64,000 bases of DNA from Bin87 sp965220265 (GTDB lineage Bacteria; Chloroflexota; Dehalococcoidia; Lucifugimonadales; UBA3495): the NCBI GenBank assembly GCA_965220265.1, contig CBDCPM010000001.1, positions 1-64,000 of the forward strand, in the 5' to 3' direction. The position numbers and the translations under genes are program-made. The stretch's first letter is position 1; each line of letters starts with the position of its first letter. The notes under the pieces are model-generated. The model saw nothing but the letters and a program-made list of their open reading frames with translations, did no database searches and had not been told where the DNA came from. Below, piece by piece: positions 8,321-18,131 of this stretch.

Positions 8321-9574
8321 CTACCGTCGCGCGATCGGAGTGAAAAACTCTCGGTGCCGTGTACGCCACCAGTCCTCGAGCAGCCCTGAAACGAAACGGA
8401 ATCCGCCTTCGTGGGGTTCCAAATACCCGTCATGTTCCAGGATGTACAACAGCTCGGGTATCGACGGGTGTTCATCGACCTCCCCAGACGACAGCCCCTC
8501 TCGATACTGCTCAATGGTTCCACCGGTGAGCAAGCCATCGTTGACCGCAGCCTCGGTCAGCAATTCCAGAGCGGTGCCGTACCCCTCGTCCCCCAACACG
8601 ATCCTGAGCCGACCCTCGTAATGTTCTAGGTGAAGCTGGCCGCGCACTCCCAGCAGATAGCGTTGGTACACGAACTCAACGTCTTCGAGCGACGCTTCTG
8701 ACCGCCCCTCCCGGCGCAGGTGTTCGTGAAGCTGGTCGAAGAAATGCTGCACGTGGTGGGGGATGCAGGAGCGCAGCCGGCGACACATCCCCTGCCGGAC
8801 ATCGTAGGAAAGTTCCAGCCCATAGCTGCGCGCCAAGGCGCCGATGCAGTCCGACGCAGTTTGGTGGCTCCAGGGATTCAATTCCAGCGGCGACAGGAAG
8901 TTCGCCTGAGCGCTCAAGCCTGCCTGTCCCAGTATTGGCTCGAGACCGATACTGCCGGAGACGATAATGCAGACTCGGCCTCGGTACAATTGGCTGTTTC
9001 TCCTCAGCCAGCTCATGAACAGGTCCGCGTTATTCCGGCGCTCCGGCGTGATGCGGAAATCATCCCCTTTGAGCAGCCGGTTCACGAAGATGGGAAGCTC
9101 GTCGATGGCCAGGACCACCGGTTTCGGGCTCTCGGCCAACGCAACGAAAACGTCATCACCGCGGCGGCGCCAGGTTCCGGCATCAATCCCGGCCCGGAAC
9201 TTCACCCGTAACTCCGATACGGCAAGTTCCTCGACGTTTTGCCCCAGCCCGCGCAGGACATTGGCGAACACGGCCCTGATCCTTCGCGAAGTACTCTGGA
9301 GAGCCTCGGCTTGAAACGCGAGTTCGGCCACCGCGTCCTCGGCGGTCTCCGCATCTTCAAAGTCGACAAATAATGTTTCGTGATCGTCTCCGTCAGCCAG
9401 ACGGCGTAGCAGTTCTCGCACCAGGCTGGTCTTTCCCATCCGGCGCTGGGCGGTAAGCAATGTATGGACGCCGTCGCCGACCCGCTCAGACAACGAGGCC
9501 AGTTCGACTTCCCGGTCAAAGAACCGGTCGCCGTCAACCCAGATGCTCCCAGCCTTTCTGAGTTCCATCGTCAT
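8321..9574 (-). CDS. AAA ATPase (archaeal-ATPase-like), first gene of ATPase pair
   Basis: A 417-residue P-loop ATPase: RFFDREVELASLSERV before the Walker A QRRMGKTSL (residues 43-51), and Walker B VVLAIDELPIFV near residue 130. The C-terminal part has a winged-helix look (YGTALELLTEAAVNDG... LLYILEHDGYLEPHEGGFRFVS). This layout is that of ATPases with an arginine-rich P-loop often called archaeal ATPases. I chose ATG 9574 because a good promoter ends just 6 bases before it and no Shine-Dalgarno is present, suggesting a leaderless mRNA. The next gene follows after 20 bases. Confidence 0.8.
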   Translation of the reverse strand: MTMELRKAGSIWVDGDRFFDREVELASLSERVGDGVHTLLTAQRRMGKTSLVRELLRRLADGDDHETLFVDFEDAETAEDAVAELAFQAEALQSTSRRIRAVFANVLRGLGQNVEELAVSELRVKFRAGIDAGTWRRRGDDVFVALAESPKPVVLAIDELPIFVNRLLKGDDFRITPERRNNADLFMSWLRRNSQLYRGRVCIIVSGSIGLEPILGQAGLSAQANFLSPLELNPWSHQTASDCIGALARSYGLELSYDVRQGMCRRLRSCIPHHVQHFFDQLHEHLRREGRSEASLEDVEFVYQRYLLGVRGQLHLEHYEGRLRIVLGDEGYGTALELLTEAAVNDGLLTGGTIEQYREGLSSGEVDEHPSIPELLYILEHDGYLEPHEGGFRFVSGLLEDWWRTRHREFFTPIARR

Positions 9575-9580
9575 GGGCAA

Positions 9581-9609
9581 ATCATAACTGTCAACGCATT
9601 CGTTGGCAA
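9581..9609 (-). promoter_or_regulatory. Sigma70-type promoter, leaderless start for ATPase pair
   Basis: On the minus strand, -35 TTGCCA (9609-9604), a 17-base spacer and -10 TATGAT (9586-9581) are followed by TTGCCC and then the ATG at 9574. Transcription would begin at or beside the start codon, which explains the missing ribosome-binding site. Confidence 0.55.
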
Positions 9610-9774
9610 CGCTATTGTTGACAACCCTTGCGCCCGAAATAACGTGATGCTGGCAAAATGGCCCGGCGTCGGTGCTTCCCTGAGCCATGGGAACCCTTCT
9701 GTGTGAAGCAACAGGTGCCGATCACGATAATCTCGAGAGCCCACGGTCGGCCGAATAACTACGAACCGGTGGGC

Positions 9775-10767
9775 TCACTTCGCGGGAGCCTGAACGCTGA
9801 TGTATACGCCTTCGTCAAGCGTTTGAAAGCCGAGACCACAATGATGAAAAATATCCTCTACGGCGGCGACTATCACCGTTTTGGCATCAAATACCGAACA
9901 CTCGAGATCGCCGAGTTGGTTGATGATGATATCGAGATTCTGCCTCAGGAAACGCCTGCCCCCTTCAGTACTCCTAATGAGATCCAGGATTTCTGGCCAC
10001 CGGTCGGATTTATGGTAGATGGCAACTGTGTGGCTTAGCAGTGTGAGCAGGTCCTTGACGTAGGGGATTATTTTCTCCGCCAAGGCATCGATGGCAATAC
10101 GACCTACTTGATAGGCACGTACATCGGCATCAATGACTGAAGGCATCTGGTTCAACCCGTTAACCAGTCCCCCCACCCAATCCATCAGGTACGCTTCTTC
10201 AAGTTCCCATAGAGAGCAGTCGCTCCCGTCAGGATTTTTGCAAACGCTTCCGATGAAGGCATCGACTTCCCGGTCCACATCATATTCGTCGATGATGGTT
10301 TCGGCGCAGCCGTCAAGCCAAGCTTCTCGACTCCATGGGTTCCTCACGGGCTCGCCTTCTCCTTCGTTTATCAAACGAGAACTATTGATGCGAACGTGAA
10401 GCAGTTCGTGGTAGAGCGTCGCTACGAACCTGGGGGAGGTAAGATCACAAGCATCCATCTGGCTTGCGTCGATGATTACGATGAATTGGACATCACCACT
10501 TGGAAGTTCTACTTTTCGCGTAGTAGCGATGGCGCGGACATCGGACCTCAACGACCTGTAATCTCCTCCGACGCCTCCTCCTCGTTCAACCTGGTTAACC
10601 ATCTCCTGAAACTGGTCGGTGACGATGATCTTGGCAAGGTTGAAAGGTTGAGACAGACCGCAAGCCACCTTTCTGGATAAAACTAGCAGTTGTTCGATAT
10701 CCGCAATCGTCTTTGCTCTAGCATCTTTCGCAACCCCTGCCACAGTGATCTTATGATTCGTTTCCAT
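9775..10767 (-). CDS. Putative zinc metallopeptidase (HELLH)
   Basis: I do not recognise the family. From the ATG at 10767 (AAAGGA 4 bases upstream) it has 330 residues. HELLH at residues 120-124, inside VATLYHELLHVRI, matches the HExxH zinc-binding motif of metallopeptidases; the acidic stretch LDGCAETIIDEYD near residue 152 could give the third ligand. No signal peptide is seen, so it is probably cytoplasmic. It lies between the ATPase pair and the nuclease-helicase, all on the minus strand, but gaps of 200 and 390 bases suggest its own transcript. Cytoplasmic proteases recur in defence loci; that role here is inference. Confidence 0.6.
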   Translation of the reverse strand: METNHKITVAGVAKDARAKTIADIEQLLVLSRKVACGLSQPFNLAKIIVTDQFQEMVNQVERGGGVGGDYRSLRSDVRAIATTRKVELPSGDVQFIVIIDASQMDACDLTSPRFVATLYHELLHVRINSSRLINEGEGEPVRNPWSREAWLDGCAETIIDEYDVDREVDAFIGSVCKNPDGSDCSLWELEEAYLMDWVGGLVNGLNQMPSVIDADVRAYQVGRIAIDALAEKIIPYVKDLLTLLSHTVAIYHKSDRWPEILDLIRSTEGGRRFLRQNLDIIINQLGDLECSVFDAKTVIVAAVEDIFHHCGLGFQTLDEGVYISVQAPAK

Positions 10768-11157
10768 GATTCCTTTCCATCGGTACGGCCAGCGAAATGG
10801 ACGCCGGCAGCGGCACTGGCCAGATTGAACAATCTCGAACTCTGACGATGACGGCCATGAAAAACCGTCAACAACTACAATAATCTCATTGCTTGCCTTA
10901 GCAGGTCGCTTGTTTGGCGCACAAGGTCCCTGACGTGAATCACATCGTGCGTCTGTCTCCGCGACCACCTCACTTTGAATGGATCCACGGCCCGTACACC
11001 ATCGCAAGCACCAACGGCGCCACCTTGGAGGCGACCATGGGTCGGACACCGGTGAAACCCAACAAACTCGGCCTCGGTGGAATGGCCCGGAGATTTGTCC
11101 TAAGGCGAGTTGACCGGGCCATCGCGCTCCGCCATCCCAATGGCACGGACGATTCTC
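10768..11157. other. Intergenic, no gene seen
   Basis: About 390 bases between the metallopeptidase start and the nuclease-helicase stop. Frames here are short and lack ribosome-binding sites. I see no convincing promoter or hairpin. Confidence 0.5.
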
Positions 11158-14100
11158 TCAACAGTCGGATAGATCCACCGTAGCCGCCAATTCCCGGTAG
11201 CGGCAAAACGCGTTGGCCAACTGCATTTGCCGAGGGGAGCGGCACTCCGGGGTGAACAGTTCAGGGGAACCTACCAGGATGCACACGCAGCGCGCTCGGG
11301 ATGTGGCTACATTCAACCGGTTCAGGCTATAAAGAAACTCCATCCCGTGGGGAGCCTCCTCCGGAGCGGAGGTCGCCATGGAATAGATTACGACCGGAGC
11401 TTCCTGCCCCTGGAATTTGTCCACCGTACCCACGTTTGCGCCCGGCAACCGCTCTTGTATCTTGAAAACCTGGGCGTTGTAGGGAGCGATGATGAGCACG
11501 TCATCAAGACCGATCGGGTGTTCCTGTCCATCCCGGTCGATCCATCGTGAAGCGCCGTCGGTCAGTCCATTGACCAGGGAAGCCACCGCCTCAACCTCCT
11601 CCGCGGACGAGCTCTGGTTGCCAGCATGGGACACGGGGACGAACCGCAAACCGGTACCCCTGATAAGGCCCGGGGATTTGACCTCCTGCCTACCCAGACC
11701 GGGACGCACCGTGAGCTTATCCTCGTAGAACACCTCCGATGTGAAAGCGCAGACGTCCGGATGCAACCGCCAGGTTTCCTCCAGAAACAGTCCCTGGTCC
11801 TCGCTGATGGTCTGGCGGTCTCCAAGCAGATGGCCCAAGGCGGAACCGTCGGTTCCTTCCGGATGAACGCCCTGTGTCGGCTGGTCTAATTGTTGGGGGT
11901 CGCCGACGAGGACCAAGTTCCGACCGGCGTGGGAAACCGCCAGCACGTTGGCTAGAGACATCTGCGCTGCCTCGTCCACGACCAGCACGTCGACGGTTTC
12001 CAGCGCCTCTGGCCTAGCCCACAGCCAAGCCGTTCCTGCGGCCACCTGACAGGAGCCTTCCAGCTCCTGAAACACCTCCCCGTTATCCTTCGTCAGCGTC
12101 ACGCCCTGTGGCGTTTCTTCCTCCGGCTGATTGGTGATCTTGCGCACCGCTCGCAAATCAAGAGAACTCGCCTCGGCGGCGTTCATCACCTCACCCAACA
12201 GATTTGCGATGACTTTATGGCTGTTGGCCGTGATACCCACGCGGCGACCCATTCCGACCAACTCGCAAATCATGCGCGCCGCAGTATAGGTCTTGCCGGT
12301 GCCGGGCGGCCCCTGTATGGGTAGGACGCCGAAATCGCCTTTTCCAGCGATGCGGAGCGCCGAATCCAAACCAGTCTCCGCGCTTGCGCGAATCCGTTCA
12401 TCACCCACGCTTGGCACCCTGCGTAGCAGTAGTTCCCGAGCCGCCCGGTAAGGACCGTCTTCTGTGATGCCATGGTCGGCCACGTAATGTCCCAAGCGTA
12501 GCAAGGCTTCCTGCAATACACCGGTGTTCACATGGTCATGGGTGAACACGGCTGCCGGATGTACATCGGCCGTGTCCCTACGCTTCTTGATGTCGACCGT
12601 GTAATTCTCCGTATTGAGCGCCACCAGATCACCCAAACGATCGCCGCCTGCAGCCCGCAATGGTTGACCGTTGCGTAGATTGGTCTCTTGTGTGAGGAAA
12701 CGGTAACGATGAACCGGTGTCCTCCCGGGAGCATCGACTGCGCCGATAAAATCCAGACCGGCCAAGGCGGCCCGTTCATTGGCCAACTCTTCTACCGAAA
12801 GTTCGCTGAGACGGAAGTACTCCCACCACGTTGCCTTCTCCTCCCGACGGTGCCAGTCCAGGATGTTAGCCAGCACCCAGCGACCGTACTGCTGGGGGTC
12901 CTTGTCGTTTTCCCAAGGGTCCACGTCTCCCACGATACGCTCGGCGAGCGCCTGAATCATCATCTGCCGTTCACTGATTTCCTCAGACGCTGCACCATCA
13001 ACAAAAGCCGGCCTTGCGATCGCCTCGCCTTGTGCCACCAGCTGGCTCCGGATGTTCTCCAGCCAATCTCTCAGGTTAAGCGTCGAGGCGCAATCGTCCC
13101 GGTTGTATCCCGCCACCGTCTCCATGTCGCTTTTTTCGATGGCTTTCGCGTCCCCGAATTCCAAAGCGCGCGACAGGGCGAAAAGCGCCGAGTTGGCCGC
13201 GCTGAGCGACACCTCACGGGTAAAACCGAAGAACTGCTCCAGTTCCTTGATCGAGTAACTCTCGACGCCGGCTCGCAGACTGCCGCGCACCACCCGGTAG
13301 AGATCGACGAACAGACCGGCACGAAGCATCCGGTCCACTTCCTCCTCACGGGTCGCATATCGACACATCAGCCGCTTGAAAGCGCTGGGTTCGTAGGGCG
13401 CGAAGTGGTAGATATGCAGGTCAGGGCACTCTTCCCAACGTTTCATCACCCAATCGACGAATTCCTCGAAGTTCCGCTTCTCCGCTGCCTGGTCGAACGC
13501 CCACAGCGCCGAGTAGTCCTCCTGGCCGTTCTCATCGACGGTCAGGTAGCCGATCAGATACTCCAGGCCTGCGCGCCCGACGAAGGGATCGCCCTCCAGA
13601 TCAAGGAAGATGTCGGCCGCCGTGGGTTCAGGTAACAGAGCCAGGCCGGTTTCAGGTTCCGGGGGCAGCGTCTCGTACAGCGGAATATCCTTGTCCCGGC
13701 TCTCTACCTGGAGTCTCGCCTGTTCCCGGACCCTTGCATAACCCGATTGGGCACCCCGCTTTGGCTGCCAGGTTATCGGCAATGACTCCGTGGCCAGTCT
13801 CGCGGTGCGGTCTATGGCACGCTCGGTCAGCTCGGTGATCTGGGAGGTTGAAATGCCATCCACCAGGCAGAGGTGATCATCCTCCCGCCGGCGCCGTGCG
13901 CACTGGTCCGACCAACGGCACACGCCGCAGTGTTCCTTGGGGTCTGGATAGGCAACGGCCATACTAGTCCCATCGACGGACCTCTCGAGCCAGCGCCTGA
14001 TGAACCGGTAGTAGGCGGCGTAATCACTGGTGCGGTATTGCTGCGGCTCGAACTCCGTCCATGGGGCCACCACGTACATGAACTCGGGAAGCTTCCCTTG

Positions 14101-14574
14101 CAAAGCTCCGACCAGGTCCGAATATAGCGACAGCTGCAGGATGGTGCCGCTGCGGGTATCACGGGCGAGTTTGGTGTCGGTCACCTCATAAGACCATTCA
14201 CTCAGTGCGCTGGGCACGTCCACTCGGCGCAGGATATCGGCGCGGCCGGCAAAGCACCCGTGGCGGAGGGCCGCCTGATAAATGACCTGGTCGCCCGCGC
14301 GCATGGCGGCCATGGTGTCCGCGAATGATCCGTCATCAACGCCCACCCCTTCGATGACGGTCACCTGCTTGCCCTGGTCCTTCAGGTGTTCAATGTAGGC
14401 CTGTTCGTGCGCCAAGCCCCGCTCTCGCAGCAGCGCCAGCTCCGGGTCCCAACCGCCGGGAGCACCACGAATGCCGCTCGCGACCTCATTGTTCAGTTCC
14501 GTAAGGCGCTGGCAGGCCAGATGATTCACCAGGTCATTCGCGCTGAATTGGATTCCACCGTCAGCTATTTCCAT
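11158..14574 (-). CDS. TM0106-type RecB-like nuclease fused to SF1 helicase
   Basis: A 1138-residue fusion. The N-terminal third is a RecB-like nuclease of the TM0106 family: CFAGRADILRRVD and SYEVTDTKLARDT hold the expected Asp, Glu and Lys, followed by a Cys cluster (CGVCRWSDQC) and an RNase H-like segment DIFLDLEGDPFVGRAGLEYL. The C-terminal half is a Dna2/Upf1-like helicase with GPPGTGKT near residue 755, VDEAAQ near 868, LVGDPQQL, TVDKFQGQEAPVVIY and LNVATSRAR. It starts 13 bases after the TIR-SAVED frame with GAGGAG 9 bases before the ATG, so it is probably the fifth gene of the CBASS operon. It could process DNA ends or invading DNA; the link to CBASS signalling is inference. Confidence 0.9.
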   Translation of the reverse strand: MEIADGGIQFSANDLVNHLACQRLTELNNEVASGIRGAPGGWDPELALLRERGLAHEQAYIEHLKDQGKQVTVIEGVGVDDGSFADTMAAMRAGDQVIYQAALRHGCFAGRADILRRVDVPSALSEWSYEVTDTKLARDTRSGTILQLSLYSDLVGALQGKLPEFMYVVAPWTEFEPQQYRTSDYAAYYRFIRRWLERSVDGTSMAVAYPDPKEHCGVCRWSDQCARRRREDDHLCLVDGISTSQITELTERAIDRTARLATESLPITWQPKRGAQSGYARVREQARLQVESRDKDIPLYETLPPEPETGLALLPEPTAADIFLDLEGDPFVGRAGLEYLIGYLTVDENGQEDYSALWAFDQAAEKRNFEEFVDWVMKRWEECPDLHIYHFAPYEPSAFKRLMCRYATREEEVDRMLRAGLFVDLYRVVRGSLRAGVESYSIKELEQFFGFTREVSLSAANSALFALSRALEFGDAKAIEKSDMETVAGYNRDDCASTLNLRDWLENIRSQLVAQGEAIARPAFVDGAASEEISERQMMIQALAERIVGDVDPWENDKDPQQYGRWVLANILDWHRREEKATWWEYFRLSELSVEELANERAALAGLDFIGAVDAPGRTPVHRYRFLTQETNLRNGQPLRAAGGDRLGDLVALNTENYTVDIKKRRDTADVHPAAVFTHDHVNTGVLQEALLRLGHYVADHGITEDGPYRAARELLLRRVPSVGDERIRASAETGLDSALRIAGKGDFGVLPIQGPPGTGKTYTAARMICELVGMGRRVGITANSHKVIANLLGEVMNAAEASSLDLRAVRKITNQPEEETPQGVTLTKDNGEVFQELEGSCQVAAGTAWLWARPEALETVDVLVVDEAAQMSLANVLAVSHAGRNLVLVGDPQQLDQPTQGVHPEGTDGSALGHLLGDRQTISEDQGLFLEETWRLHPDVCAFTSEVFYEDKLTVRPGLGRQEVKSPGLIRGTGLRFVPVSHAGNQSSSAEEVEAVASLVNGLTDGASRWIDRDGQEHPIGLDDVLIIAPYNAQVFKIQERLPGANVGTVDKFQGQEAPVVIYSMATSAPEEAPHGMEFLYSLNRLNVATSRARCVCILVGSPELFTPECRSPRQMQLANAFCRYRELAATVDLSDC

Positions 14575-14587
14575 TCTCTTTCGCTCC

Positions 14588-15826
14588 TCACCGCCAGCTA
14601 TTGATCAAGGCTGCCGGCGCATACATTCCAACCGGATTTGATGGGATGTGCTCGTAGGTCTGGACCGGACCCAAGGTGTTCAGCAGTTGACCTATGAGCA
14701 TGGCTAGTCCAACTGGCACGGCCATGAACAGGTGAATTTGCCCGTCTATCGCGTACTCGCCCCGAGCCCGGCGGGCAGCCTCAACCGTTTTCCGGGCGAT
14801 ATCCACAGCTTGGCCGGGCGTTTCCAAAACGGCGCCTTGCCTGCTATCGTCGCGGTTGACGTGAACATAGGCCCTGAATGGCCCAGTCTCACCTTCCGAC
14901 GATGCAACCGCCTGAGTGACGTCGTTATTGACGGAAACCATCACCGCCAAATCGCCAGATTCAAGATCTCCGTCCAGGATTCTGACCGAAAAGCCGGTGT
15001 CCTCGCGATCGCTTTTCAGGCTCTAGGTTTGCGTGTCGCCGTCCGGCATCCGTTGTTCCCAAGCGGTGTCGATGCCGGAAGTGGCCATTAGTTCACAACC
15101 GAGCGCAGTAGCCGCAGGCAACGACGCGAATCCGCTAACCAAGAGTTGTCTATTTGGGAGCACTTGCTCAACGGCCTGCTTCACATCGGTTAAGGCCGGG
15201 AGCAACTTCAACCTCCAGTCCTCGGCCGACGCTTCGCGGTTATAGTCACCCTCGAAACGGTGGCTCCAGTCGATGATCAGTGCCACCCCGGGCTGGTTGC
15301 CGCCGGCTCGTCTCGTGTTGAACGATATCCTCAGGGGCGCATCAGCGGGCAGATACGCGGCAATGGCCTGTAACCGCTGCTTGAGTACCTGGTTGGCGAC
15401 CTTGTCGATATCCTCGTCCGTGGCAGGGTCGGAATCGATCCTGATCATGTTCCAGTTGGCTACGTTGAACAGGCTCACGCCGTTTCGTATCGCTGTGGCG
15501 GCTTCCTGATAGCCCAGGCCTCCGGCTGCAACGGGTACTACGAAAAATCCGTCACCCCTACCGTGACGCTCGACGGCTACCGGCGCTTCCACATTGCGTA
15601 TCATCGGAGAGTCCGCCGTTTCGGGACTGATCCAAAGCACCGCGTTGGCCACCCCATCGTCACGCAAGACCCTGCGCAGTTCCGTTTCCGTGGGCTCGGT
15701 GTTCAGGTCGTCGACATCGCGCCAGGTTGGGATCCCTCGCTCGCGTTGGGAGGTAATCAGCCTGGCGCATTCGTCACTGCGGCTCCTGCGGTAACTGAGG
15801 AAGGACCGACCAGTTGGATCCGTCAT
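14588..15826 (-). pseudogene. TIR-SAVED CBASS effector, interrupted by one in-frame TAG
   Basis: The N-terminal TIR domain (RSFLSYRRSRSDECARLI, GIPTWRDVDDL, AVLWISPETADSPMIRNVE; Glu80 is the likely NADase residue) is followed by a SAVED domain, whose C-terminal signature is IHLFMAVPVGLAMLIGQLLN and VQTYEHIP. In type II CBASS, SAVED binds the cyclic oligonucleotide and TIR then destroys NAD+. The frame from ATG 15826 to 14588 is continuous except for TAG at 15025-15023, codon 268, inside SAVED; CAG to TAG is one change. The start overlaps the cap3 stop as ATGA. Either it is a recent loss of function or the stop is read through, or it is a sequencing error. Confidence 0.85.
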
Positions 15827-16335
15827 TTGCAATCTCCAGAAGAGCCGTTTTCATGCTCCGGCGTGAGTCGAACCGCCTCCTGATTGCAGGGGAAAACATG
15901 AATGGTCATCTCACAATTTGCGCCCGCGACTAGCAGGATCGGTTCCGGGCACCTGGCATCGTCGCTTTCGGCAATCTCCTGCATTCGCCTGATGTCTGTA
16001 GAACTGGGTTCAGGCGAACCCCCAGGGTGATAGTGCCATTCGCCCAAGTAGTATTCGTTCTTTCGCCACAGCGCACCAAGCAACTCCTGCAGTCCCTGGG
16101 TGCCTCTGTAGAAGGCAGTTCGCCGCCGCCGAGAATCGGGCGGGGGCCCGGTGACCCGGGTCACGACCGCGGTGTCCAGCGTCTCGCCGTAATGGCCAAT
16201 GAGCACTCCGCCGGTCTCCAACGGGTGGGAATCGAGGCATAAATCCAGCACATGCGCCAACGGACCGGCGCCGATGAACAACCGGAACTGTCCGTCAGTA
16301 GACCTGAACGCCGCATCAGTCGGGCAGGTCATCAT
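15823..16335 (-). CDS. cap3: CBASS Cap3 JAB/JAMM deconjugase
   Basis: A 170-residue JAB/MPN metalloprotease. Glu40 (ETGGVLIG) and the JAMM motif His101-x-His103 ... Ser111-x2-Asp114 (HYHPGGSPEPSSTD) are all present, so it should be active. In type II CBASS, Cap3 cuts the CD-NTase off the targets to which Cap2 has joined it. It overlaps the end of cap2 by 20 bases, and its stop shares ATGA with the effector start. ATG codons at 16335 and 16332 are both possible; AGGG lies shortly upstream. Confidence 0.9.
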   Translation of the reverse strand: MMTCPTDAAFRSTDGQFRLFIGAGPLAHVLDLCLDSHPLETGGVLIGHYGETLDTAVVTRVTGPPPDSRRRRTAFYRGTQGLQELLGALWRKNEYYLGEWHYHPGGSPEPSSTDIRRMQEIAESDDARCPEPILLVAGANCEMTIHVFPCNQEAVRLTPEHENGSSGDCK

Positions 16336-18124
16336 CCCTGAACATCCTGATGCCCATGAAGTCTCCGTCTTCGTCTCTCTGTTGCTCCAAGACGGCGAAG
16401 GTCGAAGCGGTGGAAGGGTTATCGATGGCCCGTTCGATGAGCTTCACCGCAGCCCCGGCCAGCATCCAAACATCATCAATGCGGGCAGGATGCCTCGGAT
16501 GCCAGCAGCCGGGACCGTCGCGAGGCATTTCATCCAGTTCGTACTCCTCAGCTTCCAGGCGAAGCCAGGGCTGAAGCCGCTGCGTGAACTCATCGCGGGG
16601 GAACGATGTTCCATTGGCGGCAAAGAAGAACAGACGGCGAGCGTGCAGCCCCAGCGAAACCGATATGAATGTCTTGCTTTCGTTCCAGAGGAACCGGCTC
16701 ATCGCCGCTATTGCGTCGTCATCACCGGTGGTGTCGATGACAATGCTGGCGCTTCCCACGCGCTCTTCGTTCTCGGCATCATCGGGCGGGAACGCGGTGT
16801 CGATGCCCGTGATCTGGGCGTGCAGCGTGGCATCGGTCAGTCTTTCGGCAACCCCAGTTGCCTTGGACCGGCCGACGTCTGAAACCGGCAGGGTGTGCCG
16901 CACCAGGTTGCCGGCTTCCAGAAAGTCGGGGTCGATGACGGTCAGGTCCCGGATACCGGCCCGGGCCAGCATCTCGGCGAGAACCGAGCCGACCGCACCG
17001 GCTCCTATGATGAGAGCGGGACGGTGGGTTGTCGCATCACCCAACCTGCCTCTGACGGAAATCTCGTTTTGGTGCCAGTTTTCGCTCCTGAGCCACTGCA
17101 GGGCGGCGCCATCGGGTATCGCGCTTCGTTTGTACGCCAGCCATCTGCCTTGCTCGTTATTGCGAAATCCCGGCTGACGCCCGGAATTGTGGTCCGGTAG
17201 GCGCAGAGCAAGCCAGTGTATTCTCAGGTTGGGGCCACCCACCCTCTCCGGAATGGGAAACCCAATCAACAGTACGGCGGGTTTTTGCGACGCCATGACC
17301 AACGGCCGCAGCAACCGGTCTAAATCGATAGATTGCTCCTTGAATGCCTGTCTCAGTTCGCCCCACGATGCCGGCAATTGATAGAGTTTCAAGATTGGCG
17401 CACTGTGGGCCCTGACCCACGCAAACGATTTATCCTCGCGGGCGTCCAGCTCCCGACCCCACTCCTGCTGCACCGCCGGTTGACCTTTCCCAACGTGGAA
17501 CTCCGTCACGGCGAAGATTGGAGAGGTCGTGTCCAGGGTCACCGCGCGAGCGGTCCCGCAACGTTTCCCGCTGGTCAGCCACTGCTGCAGCGACGCGCCG
17601 CCCTCAGAGAAAGCGACCCTGGCGGCATCGGCACAGGGCACGTATGGCAGCTCGTAGTAGTCCCCCGCTTGGACAAGATCATCGCGCGACGCCAATTCCA
17701 CCCAGGTTTGTGCCCGCTCCACATGCCAGGCCAACTTCCCTTCCGGCTCTGCCGGCTCGACGTTATATCCCAACCGCTGCAGCGGCGCCGTTTCAGTCCA
17801 AGTGCACAACAATCCCGCGCGCCAGGGCTGATCGGGTTTGCCCGGTCCGTTGAAATTTTGGTGCGGAAACGTCTGGGATATTCCACCCACCTTGGCGGGC
17901 CAAATGCCGATGCTGTCGTCTGGATAGTTGTTGCCGACGAGGGCGAACCAATCCGTCACCTGAGGTATTGGCCCGCCAAACACGGCGTCCGCGGTAATAC
18001 GGAGATGCATCGCCCAGCGCCGTTCCTGCGCATACCACTCTGGCTGCGCCAGCATGACTACTCCGGGCAGGTCCGCTAGGGAAGACAGGCCTGCCCGAAG
18101 GTTGTTGCCGGGTTGAATCTCCAC
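16316..18124 (-). CDS. cap2: CBASS Cap2 E1/E2-like conjugation protein
   Basis: A protein of about 602 residues. The N-terminal half is E2-like (FPHQNFNGPGKPDQPWRAGLLC, with a candidate Cys), and the C-terminal half is a ThiF/E1 adenylation domain with ALIIGAGAVGSVLAEMLARAG and LTVIDPDFLEAGNLVRH. Cap2 attaches the CD-NTase C-terminus to other molecules and primes it. I chose the GTG at 18124, 8 bases after the CD-NTase stop; the frame is open to a GTG at 18250, so a start overlapping the CD-NTase is also possible. No clear Shine-Dalgarno is present, consistent with coupling. The CD-NTase ends in glycine (RGGRFG), as expected for a conjugated tail. Confidence 0.88.
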   Translation of the reverse strand: MEIQPGNNLRAGLSSLADLPGVVMLAQPEWYAQERRWAMHLRITADAVFGGPIPQVTDWFALVGNNYPDDSIGIWPAKVGGISQTFPHQNFNGPGKPDQPWRAGLLCTWTETAPLQRLGYNVEPAEPEGKLAWHVERAQTWVELASRDDLVQAGDYYELPYVPCADAARVAFSEGGASLQQWLTSGKRCGTARAVTLDTTSPIFAVTEFHVGKGQPAVQQEWGRELDAREDKSFAWVRAHSAPILKLYQLPASWGELRQAFKEQSIDLDRLLRPLVMASQKPAVLLIGFPIPERVGGPNLRIHWLALRLPDHNSGRQPGFRNNEQGRWLAYKRSAIPDGAALQWLRSENWHQNEISVRGRLGDATTHRPALIIGAGAVGSVLAEMLARAGIRDLTVIDPDFLEAGNLVRHTLPVSDVGRSKATGVAERLTDATLHAQITGIDTAFPPDDAENEERVGSASIVIDTTGDDDAIAAMSRFLWNESKTFISVSLGLHARRLFFFAANGTSFPRDEFTQRLQPWLRLEAEEYELDEMPRDGPGCWHPRHPARIDDVWMLAGAAVKLIERAIDNPSTASTFAVLEQQRDEDGDFMGIRMFRDDDLPD

Positions 18125-18131
18125 GATGCGG

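Noticed and set aside
12688..13635. 315-residue plus-strand frame opposite the nuclease-helicase
   Set aside because: Antisense shadow; no start signal and no recognisable domain.
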